A stretch of DNA of 64,000 nt from Candidatus Poribacteria bacterium (lineage in GTDB: Bacteria; Poribacteria; WGA-4E; WGA-3G). The DNA lies in NCBI GenBank assembly GCA_026706025.1, contig JAPOZO010000063.1, positions 336,898 through 400,897 of the forward strand, read 5' to 3'. This document shows, piece after piece, positions 57,992-64,000 of this stretch (its first letter is position 1; every line of letters starts with the position of its first letter). The notes under the pieces were generated by a model. It worked only from the letters and a program-made list of their open reading frames with translations, was not told the DNA's origin and did not search any database. Both the position numbers and the translations under genes were made by a program.

Positions 57992-58050
57992 AAATTTGGT
58001 TTCCCACACGCGGAAACCAAATTTTGCTTCGCAGTGAGAAGGCTTTACAT
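57992..58050. repeat. Palindrome plus TTTGCTTCGCAGTGAGAA module
   Basis: AAATTTGGTTTCC and GGAAACCAAATTT form a 13-bp stem, followed by TTGCTTCGCAGTGAGAAGGC and TTTACATTTG. The downstream module matches that at 6332-6360. It may double as a terminator for the DUF1501 gene. Confidence 0.6.
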
Positions 58051-58208
58051 TTGCGATCTGCATTCTAATCGCTTACCAAGCAACGGGCTGAAGGTTAGAG
58101 GGATTCGCATCGAAGAATAGAAGGATGGAAGAATGAAGGGGACCGCCCTAATTCTTTTATCCTTCCAATCCTTGCTACCTACCTTCTAATCTTTAACCCC
58201 ATAAAAAA

Positions 58209-59309
58209 ATGCGTCATATTGCTTTCGTTACGCTCCGTAACATAGGAATCCTGGTAGCAGCGTCCTATATTATCTTTGCAATGCCGATCGGTTTTGCAGA
58301 CCAACCGCTGTCTCCCATTTGGTCACTTGAATTTAGTCCTGATGGGAAAACGCTTGCTGTCGGGAAATATCAGTGGATTGAACTCTGGGATCTGGAGACA
58401 CAAAGTATTATTCACACCTATGAACCGCATGCTGGCGAGGTCCGAAGTCTTAAGTTCGCAGCAGCGAATAATCAGGATACGTCGTCCTTGCGGCTCTATG
58501 CCGGTGGTGGTGTTCCCGCCCAAAGCGGTGAAATACGCATTTGGGATGTCGCCTCTGAAGAGCTCATAAAAAGTTTCGAGGTTCACGGTGACACCATTGA
58601 ATCTATTGCACTCAGTCCGAGTAACACAACCCTACTCACTGCCAGCATGGATGAATATAGTGCTGTCATTGATGTAACGCTCCTTGAGGATACCGAAGAT
58701 CCAATAGACAAACAAGCAAAGTGGCTTACCCAACACGTCGGGAGAGTCCTTTGCACCTTGTACCACCCACAAGGAACTTACTTTGTCACTGGTAGTGAAG
58801 ATAAAACCATAAAAGTATGGAACCCTAACACTTTTAACGTCATGGTGAACTTTGATGCAAACGATGACGCTGTTTATAGTCTTGCCTATTCAGTTAATGA
58901 AGGCGTGATAGTTTCAGGATCTGCCGATAATACCGTCCGGACATGGCGCGTTACACCGGCCGAAGACGACGAGGAGATCGCAGTCGGACGAGATTCACTT
59001 GAGATGACAGGGGCTCGTGTTCGTGAATACGATGGGCATCAAGGTGCTGTTTATAGTGTTGATACTGCACTCGTTTTACCAAGACGCACAAACAATCAGA
59101 CGGCAATGATTGCGTCCGGTAGTGCAGACACTTCCGTGATTATATGGAATCTCCGGTCAGGCAACCGTTATGGCACTTTTGATGAATCGACCGATGCTGT
59201 TTACGCTGTAAAGTTCAGTCCGAATGGCGAGTTCGTCGCCGCAGGCGGTCGAGATGGCAAAGTACGGCTCTGGAATCTCCGCAGACGCACCTTAACACAC
59301 GAGTTCTAA
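58209..59309 (+). CDS. Secreted WD40-repeat protein
   Basis: The 366-residue protein has a signal peptide (LRNIGILVAASYIIFAMPIG) and about seven WD40 repeats: LEFSPDGKTLAVGKYQWIELWD, SGEIRIWDV, TGSEDKTIKVWNP, SGSADNTVRTWRV, SGSADTSVIIWNL and AAGGRDGKVRLWNL. One propeller would be complete. It lies between the DUF1501 gene and the cytochrome c/PPC gene, a grouping typical of Planctomycete-like genomes. No clear ribosome site is seen before the ATG. Confidence 0.88.
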   Translation: MRHIAFVTLRNIGILVAASYIIFAMPIGFADQPLSPIWSLEFSPDGKTLAVGKYQWIELWDLETQSIIHTYEPHAGEVRSLKFAAANNQDTSSLRLYAGGGVPAQSGEIRIWDVASEELIKSFEVHGDTIESIALSPSNTTLLTASMDEYSAVIDVTLLEDTEDPIDKQAKWLTQHVGRVLCTLYHPQGTYFVTGSEDKTIKVWNPNTFNVMVNFDANDDAVYSLAYSVNEGVIVSGSADNTVRTWRVTPAEDDEEIAVGRDSLEMTGARVREYDGHQGAVYSVDTALVLPRRTNNQTAMIASGSADTSVIIWNLRSGNRYGTFDESTDAVYAVKFSPNGEFVAAGGRDGKVRLWNLRRRTLTHEF

Positions 59310-59462
59310 TATGGCAGTTGGCTTTCAGCAGTCAGCAATCAGGATGCCTCAGAGTGAGAGTTGTCAGAAAGAGATTTTGGGATACCCCGAAAACCTCTTA
59401 ACTGACAACTGACAACTGAAAACTGAAAACCAGTCCTCTGATAACTGATAACTGATAACTAT
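59310..59462. repeat. Heptad repeat element
   Basis: CAGAGTGAGAGTTGTCAG, then CTCTTAACTGACAACTGACA and CTGATAACTGATAACTGATA, ending CTATTTGGGGAGGG where the ribosome site of the next gene begins. Confidence 0.75.
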
Positions 59463-59481
59463 TTGGGGAGGGTCTTTCGCG

Positions 59482-62400
59482 ATGCTTACCAATACTATAC
59501 CCCTTTTGACTAAGCAATATAGCCTTGCAAGTACAATCCGAACGCTTTTTACGTTGCTCTTTATTTCTATTTCGCTTCCCGTCTTCGCACAAGGTACCCC
59601 GCGACTTAATTCTCTTTTTCCGGCGGGCGGCCAACCCGGAATGACTGTTGAGGTCGCCATCCAAGGTTCTGATTTAGAGGGTGCCCACCGAGTCATTGTT
59701 GAAGGAGAATCGGGGATTACCGCGCAACTTCATCCCGCTGGTGGTGAAGTTGATGATACTCATAAACCCGTCTTCGACGCGAATTGCGGGCAGTGCCACG
59801 AACTCCGCTCGCCGAGTAACAGGTCAATGACCCCGGCGCAGTGGAAAGCCACTGTTCAACGGATGATTACGGAGAAGGGCGCAGAGATCAGCGCGGAAGC
59901 ACAGACGCAGATTGTTGCCTATCTTTCATCGGCTGCAAGAGCCAGTGCTGGATTAACCGCCGAATTATCTATCGCGCCGGATGCACCCATCGGGCTTCGC
60001 GAAATTCGGATTGTCGGCAAGCACGGCACCTCCACCGCATGGCCCTTTGAGGTAAGTCACACCCCCGATGTCATTGAAACCGAGTCGAATAACGAGCCAG
60101 AATCCGCTACCACTATTGAGCTACCAAGCCTTATCAATGGGGTCGTGAATCCGGGTGGCGACGAAGATTATTACGTTTTTCAAGGAAGCAAAGGACAACG
60201 ATGTGTGTTTAGCGTCAAGGCATACCGCCTTAACAACATTAGCCAACAGTTCTTTAATCCAACGATCTCTGTTTTTGATGCAAAGGGTGTCGAACTTGCA
60301 CGCAGTAACGGGTTCTACAGTCTTGATCCGCTCATTGATATAACGCTTCCTGACGATGGGCCCTATCTCCTACGTATTCGTGATCTATTGCATCGCGGCA
60401 ACCCAGATTCCGTTTACCGGTTAACGGGCGGTGTTCTTCCGTACAATACCTATCTTTTCCCTGCTGGTGGAACGGTGCCTCTGGGTGGAGACAGGAAGGC
60501 TGCAAGTCTGACAGAGGCAACAGGCTCTCTTTCATACGGACCTGCCGTCCCGGCGAAAACCAACATTATTCAGTGTGTAATTGGCGGGGAAAATCTACCC
60601 GAAACGGAGTGGCAGGTCGAGTTGACTGCGGATGAGCAACCCGGTCTTAAACAGATTCGTACCCCGTACGGCATCTTTCCGTTTGTCATCAACGCGCACC
60701 CTGAAACTGTTGAAGAAAATATTGAACGTCAATCCGCTTCTGACGAACCTGCTACGCAAGATGCCACGACACAATTCACCGAATCCGAAATTCTTTTTGA
60801 AGCAAAGTGTAGTGTCTGCCATGAACTGCGTTCACCGAGCAACCGCGCACTCTCTGCCGAGGAATGGACAAACACTATTACGCGCATGGCAAATAAAGAG
60901 AATGCCGACATTACAACGACTGAGCGCGACCGTATCATCGCTTTTGTTGCCCAAGAAGCGCAACGTTTAGGGGCACTCATCGCACGCCAACTCGAACACG
61001 CGCAGCACCTCACAACCCCTGGCGCAATCAGTGGACGTATCTCAGAACCCGGTGAGGTGGATTACTACCGTTTTACCATCTCAGAAGGCACAAGCCTCGG
61101 TCCATGGTGGGTAATCTTCCCATTTGATAACGTTGATGAAAGGGGGTTTGATACAGTCTATCCCCCTGAAACCGAGATTGATCTCGATAAGGAGTACATC
61201 GGCAAAGAAGGGCGAAAAATCGGGTGGTATAAAACCAATCGTAGGGGTGAGAACGTCTTCTCAAACGTCCCCGAAGACGATGTTACTGGCTATGCCTTGA
61301 CATACCTCGAATCTGACCGTGATCAGAACTATCTCTTGTCCCTCGGTTCTGATGATACCATCAAGATTTGGGTGAACGACAAACTTGTTTTCAGCAAATA
61401 CATCCACCGTCCACTGCGTCGTGCCGATGATGTTATTCAGTTACCTGTCTCTAAAGGTAGAAACAAGATTCTTGTGAAAGTTACGAACGGCTATGGACCG
61501 TGGGGATTTTTCGCGGACATAGGCGGGTATTCGCTCACTGTCTCTGCAGAACGTCTGGGTTCACCATTGAGTCCATCTCTCACCTTACTCGATGCAGATG
61601 GGCAGGTGTTAGCAAATAATGCTGGCATTGGCGGCAGACGTAACGCTATTATTGATTACAGTTTCAACCAGCCCGGTGAGTATGCTGTCCGAGTTGAGGA
61701 CATTGCTGGAAACGGTGGTGCAGGCTACGTTTACCACTTAGATGCTCGTCTAACAAAACCTGATTTTGCCATCTCCGTAACACCTGATAATCCCAATATC
61801 GGACGTGGGGGAACGATCTTGTTGGATGTGACGCTGCAACGCCGCGTTGGATTTACAGAACCAATACTCCTCTCCGTTGAAAACTTGCCACCCGGTGTCA
61901 CTGCCAGCGAGAGCGCGATCCTTTCGGGGACTGGCGTAACACAAGGATACATTACGCTTACCGCCGCACCTGATGCTGAACTTGAACCTCGCGTCGTTCA
62001 GGTTGTCGGTGCCGTCACCACTGCTGCTGGCAATGAATATCGTCGCGCCGCAACACCGGTTGAAGTCTACCGAATTCAGAACAACGATCAGACCGTCCGG
62101 CGGCAAAACGTTGTCGTCAGCGTTACAGAGACTGCGCCTATTATGTTGTCAACGGGATTAGAGGAGATTGTGGTAACCCCAGATTCACCCATTGATATTA
62201 TCGTCAAAGTTAATCGGCAAAGTGGCAACCGGCAAAATCTGAATCTTACCGCTGTCGGTTTGCCTTTCGGCGTCCGGCTCCGACGACAAAACACCTTACT
62301 CCGAAGGAATCAAACGGAGGCTACCTTAACACTCGTGCCAAATATTATCAGGGCTGGTGATAATGAGTTACGGCGTAATCCGTTCATCGGTACGCAGCAG

Positions 62401-62529
62401 ACGCGTCCATACACTATTGTTGTCAACGCATCCGTCGGTCAACGGCTCGTAGCCAGCAGCCCTGCCATCAAACTTTGGCTCGGCAGCCGTCCAGGGACGA
62501 ATCCAGAGGAACCGCTCGGCGGCAATTAA
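59482..62529 (+). CDS. Secreted multidomain protein with two cytochrome c motifs and PPC-type domains
   Basis: The 1015-residue protein has a signal peptide (LFTLLFISISLPVFAQG). It opens with an IPT/TIG-like domain (LNSLFPAGGQPGMTVEVAIQG). Two similar inserts each carry a heme-binding CxxCH: CGQCH (102-106) and CSVCH (443-447), both followed by ELRSPSNR. Pre-peptidase C-terminal-like domains (PGGDEDYYVFQGSKGQ; SEPGEVDYYRFTISEG) and beta-sandwich repeats fill the rest. The inserts share a motif with Planctomycete-type quinohaem or low-potential cytochrome modules. It should be periplasmic or surface located, with a redox or structural role. GGGGAGGGTC precedes the ATG. Confidence 0.85.
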   Translation: MLTNTIPLLTKQYSLASTIRTLFTLLFISISLPVFAQGTPRLNSLFPAGGQPGMTVEVAIQGSDLEGAHRVIVEGESGITAQLHPAGGEVDDTHKPVFDANCGQCHELRSPSNRSMTPAQWKATVQRMITEKGAEISAEAQTQIVAYLSSAARASAGLTAELSIAPDAPIGLREIRIVGKHGTSTAWPFEVSHTPDVIETESNNEPESATTIELPSLINGVVNPGGDEDYYVFQGSKGQRCVFSVKAYRLNNISQQFFNPTISVFDAKGVELARSNGFYSLDPLIDITLPDDGPYLLRIRDLLHRGNPDSVYRLTGGVLPYNTYLFPAGGTVPLGGDRKAASLTEATGSLSYGPAVPAKTNIIQCVIGGENLPETEWQVELTADEQPGLKQIRTPYGIFPFVINAHPETVEENIERQSASDEPATQDATTQFTESEILFEAKCSVCHELRSPSNRALSAEEWTNTITRMANKENADITTTERDRIIAFVAQEAQRLGALIARQLEHAQHLTTPGAISGRISEPGEVDYYRFTISEGTSLGPWWVIFPFDNVDERGFDTVYPPETEIDLDKEYIGKEGRKIGWYKTNRRGENVFSNVPEDDVTGYALTYLESDRDQNYLLSLGSDDTIKIWVNDKLVFSKYIHRPLRRADDVIQLPVSKGRNKILVKVTNGYGPWGFFADIGGYSLTVSAERLGSPLSPSLTLLDADGQVLANNAGIGGRRNAIIDYSFNQPGEYAVRVEDIAGNGGAGYVYHLDARLTKPDFAISVTPDNPNIGRGGTILLDVTLQRRVGFTEPILLSVENLPPGVTASESAILSGTGVTQGYITLTAAPDAELEPRVVQVVGAVTTAAGNEYRRAATPVEVYRIQNNDQTVRRQNVVVSVTETAPIMLSTGLEEIVVTPDSPIDIIVKVNRQSGNRQNLNLTAVGLPFGVRLRRQNTLLRRNQTEATLTLVPNIIRAGDNELRRNPFIGTQQTRPYTIVVNASVGQRLVASSPAIKLWLGSRPGTNPEEPLGGN

Positions 62530-62612
62530 GCAAAACAGATAGGAAATATGTAGAATTGACCCAGTAGAGTACTAATCTTTGCTGACTGTGTCCTCAGGTT
62601 CTCCAGAACCTT

Positions 62613-62642
62613 GTTCGCCGAGGTCCCCGTGCCTCGGCGAAC
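62613..62642. terminator. Strong hairpin upstream of DUF1080-like gene
   Basis: GTTCGCCGAGG and CCTCGGCGAAC form a perfect 11-bp stem with an 8-base loop. A second small stem (AGGTTCT/AGAACCT) lies just before it. No T-run follows, so it may be a REP-like repeat rather than a terminator. Confidence 0.45.
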
Positions 62643-62706
62643 CTATTCTTCAGGGTATTATCTAAGAAACTTTTTGCGACACAACTTTGATGTAAAGGAG
62701 TCGGTT

Positions 62707-63369
62707 ATGAGGCAGCTTACCGAAATAAAGGTGGATTCAACGAAAACCCTGACGACATTAATTTTTCTTCTGCCCCTTTTTTTTACCACTCCTTCTTTCG
62801 CGCTCTTTTTCAACTTTGATGATAACAAAAAACCGCAAGAATGGAAAGAAGAGGGTGGAAAATGGAAGGTCGAAAACAAGGTGTATATTGGCGAGGAACT
62901 CAACGCCGTAGAGGGAGTCACCTTGATTGGTGAAGCGAACTGGACTGACGTTACCTTTGAAGCGACCATCCGGAATGCCGAGGGGAACTGGATGGCATTA
63001 GTGGTGCGATGGAAGGATGTTAACAATCACTGTGGGTTGTGGGTGAATCTGGGGAATAGCACGGCTGAATGGTGGGTTAAAACTGGGGCGTATGCCCAAC
63101 AGGATGTTGGCGCGATTAAATTGAATAAGGAGAAATATAAACTTAAAATCGTTGTCAAGGGCGATACCTTTGAAGGGTATTACAACGACAAGTTGGTCGC
63201 AACCATGAAGCATGGGGTCCACAAACAAGGCAGGGTCGGACTTCTGGTATGGCAGGGTAGTTCCAGTTTTGACGATGTCAGCATCACGGGACCAGGGATT
63301 CCTGGGTTAGCGGTAAATCCCGAAGGGAAGTTAGCCTCGACGTGGGCTCGAATTAAAACGTCGTATTGA
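62707..63369 (+). CDS. Secreted concanavalin-like (LamG/DUF1080-type) protein
   Basis: The 220-residue protein has a signal peptide (TLIFLLPLFFTTPSFA) and one jelly-roll domain: FNFDDNKKPQEWKEEGGKW, VTFEATIRNAEGNWMALVVRW, YKLKIVVKGDTFEGYYNDK and GRVGLLVWQGSSSFDDVSI, typical of DUF1080/3-keto-disaccharide-hydrolase-like folds. The tail VNPEGKLASTWARIKTSY matches the end of the LamG protein at 18646. The ATG at 62707 follows AAAGGAGTCGG. It is the last protein gene before the rRNA promoter region. Confidence 0.87.
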   Translation: MRQLTEIKVDSTKTLTTLIFLLPLFFTTPSFALFFNFDDNKKPQEWKEEGGKWKVENKVYIGEELNAVEGVTLIGEANWTDVTFEATIRNAEGNWMALVVRWKDVNNHCGLWVNLGNSTAEWWVKTGAYAQQDVGAIKLNKEKYKLKIVVKGDTFEGYYNDKLVATMKHGVHKQGRVGLLVWQGSSSFDDVSITGPGIPGLAVNPEGKLASTWARIKTSY

Positions 63370-63450
63370 ATGAACGCATACTAAGAGACATTCATCGTCT
63401 ATTTAGAACGGGTCGATGCTTAGTTTCCCTAAAAAAAGTCTAATTTTCAC

Positions 63451-63479
63451 TTGACAAATTGCCTTTTCTGTAGTATTCT
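63451..63479 (+). promoter_or_regulatory. rRNA-region promoter P1
   Basis: TTGACA (63451-63456), a 17-base spacer, then TATTCT (63474-63479). Confidence 0.65.
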
Positions 63480-63500
63480 ATGCGATATTGCAAAATAAAT

Positions 63501-63529
63501 TTGACATTTTCAAAGTTTTGTGATATACT
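63501..63529 (+). promoter_or_regulatory. rRNA-region promoter P2
   Basis: TTGACA (63501-63506), a 17-base spacer, TATACT (63524-63529), within a repeated context (ATAAATTTGACATT). Confidence 0.8.
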
Positions 63530-63538
63530 TAACTTCGG

Positions 63539-63571
63539 CGTGAGTTAAAATTCGACGGAATTCACGTTTTT
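63539..63571 (+). terminator. Terminator-like hairpin just after P2
   Basis: CGTGAGTT and AATTCACG form an 8-bp stem (one G-T pair), 12-base loop, followed by TTTTT. A transcript from P2 could end after about 35 bases. Confidence 0.45.
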
Positions 63572-63593
63572 GGCAAATCTTCGCGAAATAAAT

Positions 63594-63622
63594 TTGACAT
63601 TCACGTGGGTTTGTGGTATACT
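63594..63622 (+). promoter_or_regulatory. rRNA-region promoter P3
   Basis: TTGACA (63594-63599), a 17-base spacer, TATACT (63617-63622). It lies 14 bases before a tRNA-like element. Confidence 0.8.
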
Positions 63623-63635
63623 TAATAGTGCTTGC

Positions 63636-63704
63636 GTGCCAGTTGCTCAGATAGGAGCATCGGTTTTAGAAACCGAAGGTGGGGTGCAATTCCTCCCTGG
63701 TAGA
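63636..63704 (+). other. tRNA-like element with anticodon-loop TAG
   Basis: A cloverleaf can be drawn: acceptor GTGCCAG/CTGGTAG (six of seven pairs), U8-type T, D-stem GCTC/GAGC with a 6-base loop lacking the GG pair, and anticodon stem TCGGT/ACCGA with loop TTTAGAA (TAG at 63667-63669). A 3-base variable region and a T-arm whose loop reads TGCAATT instead of TTCRANY complete it. Position 49-65 and the 1-72 pair are mismatched. It may be a decayed tRNA or an RNA that does not serve translation. Confidence 0.5.
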
Positions 63705-63718
63705 TTTTGAAGATAAAT

Positions 63719-63748
63719 TTGACATTCATATCGTGATTGTGGTATACT
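63719..63748 (+). promoter_or_regulatory. rRNA-region promoter P4
   Basis: TTGACA (63719-63724), an 18-base spacer, TATACT (63743-63748), 16 bases before tRNA-Ala. Confidence 0.8.
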
Positions 63749-63764
63749 TAAAAGCATGCCACGT

Positions 63765-63837
63765 GGGGGTGTAGCTCAGTTGGGAGAGCGTCTGGTTTGC
63801 AACCAGAAGGTCAGCGGTTCAACTCCGCTCATCTCCA
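63765..63837 (+). tRNA. tRNA-Ala (anticodon TGC)
   Basis: A full cloverleaf is present. The acceptor GGGGGTG pairs with CATCTCC and includes the G3-U70 pair that identifies alanine tRNAs. D-stem GCTC/GAGC, anticodon stem TCTGG/CCAGA with loop TTTGCAA (TGC at 63798-63800) and T-arm AGCGG/CCGCT with TTCAACT are all visible. The discriminator is A; CCA is not encoded. It precedes the 23S gene, so it is probably processed from the same transcript. Confidence 0.96.
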
Positions 63838-63838
63838 T

Positions 63839-63873
63839 CGCCTATAAGCATTATATGCTTCAACAAATAGGCG
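63839..63873 (+). other. Leader hairpin between tRNA-Ala and 23S rRNA
   Basis: CGCCTAT (63839-63845) pairs with ATAGGCG (63867-63873), with an inner AAGCAT/ATGCTT stem. It may be a processing site or leader structure. Confidence 0.55.
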
Positions 63874-63874
63874 T

Positions 63875-63889
63875 TGTTCTTTGACAATT
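63875..63889 (+). promoter_or_regulatory. boxA-like rRNA antitermination signal
   Basis: TGTTCTTTGACAATT closely matches bacterial rRNA boxA (TGYTCTTTAACA), the NusB/S10 binding element, about 40 bases before the 23S gene. Confidence 0.75.
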
Positions 63890-63929
63890 GTATAGAGAGG
63901 GTAAATCGGTAGAAATAATATCACCTTAT

Positions 63930-64000
63930 TATCAAGCTACTAAGGGCTTACGGTGGATGCCTTGGTGCCAGGAGTCGACGAAGGGCGTGACAGGCTGCGA
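63930..64000 (+). rRNA. 23S ribosomal RNA, 5' end (continues beyond window)
   Basis: ATCAAGCTACTAAGGGCTTA followed by CGGTGGATGCCTTGG is the conserved 5' end of bacterial 23S rRNA (GGTTAAGCGACTAAG and CGGTGGATGCC in E. coli). The remainder to base 64000 (GACGAAGGGCGTG, GGCTGCGA) also matches. The exact mature 5' end is approximate. No 16S gene is upstream: protein genes reach 63369 and the intervening bases hold only promoters and tRNA sequences. Confidence 0.95.

Overview
The window reads as a chromosome segment of an uncultured Gram-negative-type bacterium. The secreted WD40, LamG and Planctomycete-style cytochrome c/DUF1501 proteins, the many palindromic and heptad repeats, and a UBact-type pupylation/proteasome locus together suggest Candidatus Poribacteria or a close relative. 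That assignment is inference; no 16S gene lies in the window.

Layout. 1-6303: end of a heme-copper oxidase operon (ctaD 3' part, ctaA, ctaB, two subunit III genes, a subunit IV, a Sco copper chaperone and three small membrane proteins). 6432-13986: a UspA/rubredoxin/PCP_red fusion, a PQQ beta-propeller, an Mrp/ApbC ATPase, a second PCP_red protein and a WD40-metzincin fusion. 14174-15996: two paralogous lipoproteins, one with an Asn/Gly microsatellite. 16009-18072 (minus): SDR and Gfo/Idh/MocA oxidoreductases. 18646-30784: a LamG protein, five tandem class-C-type serine hydrolases, ThuA, aldose 1-epimerase, a secreted unknown and a LivJ-type lipoprotein. 31180-36564: a large secreted subtilase and a lipid kinase.

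37251-46000 appears to be a self-contained regulatory and envelope locus. A receiver-less sigma54 activator is followed by three near-identical 17-bp palindromes and a consensus -24/-12 promoter. Then come six closely packed genes: a secreted 17-Cys protein, a WD40 protein, a MacB-type permease, a His/Met-rich outer-membrane-like protein, an STT3-type oligosaccharyltransferase and a CDP-alcohol phosphatidyltransferase-like protein. I do not recognise this set as a described system.

49142-56402 is a complete bacterial proteasome/tagging locus in the order ATPase (ARC/Mpa), Dop, UBact (Pup-like, ending Arg-Thr-Gly-Glu), PrcB, PrcA, PafA. UBact ends in Glu, so Dop should be needed only as a deconjugase.

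56629-63369 holds DUF1501, WD40, cytochrome c/PPC and LamG/DUF1080-like secreted proteins. The window closes with four sigma70 promoters, a tRNA-like element, tRNA-Ala(TGC), a boxA and the 5' end of a 23S rRNA gene with no 16S upstream, which indicates unlinked rRNA genes.

A heptanucleotide repeat family (units like CTGATAA/TTATCAG around an A/T hairpin) recurs throughout. It often ends within a few bases of start codons, and in places it has become part of coding sequence.
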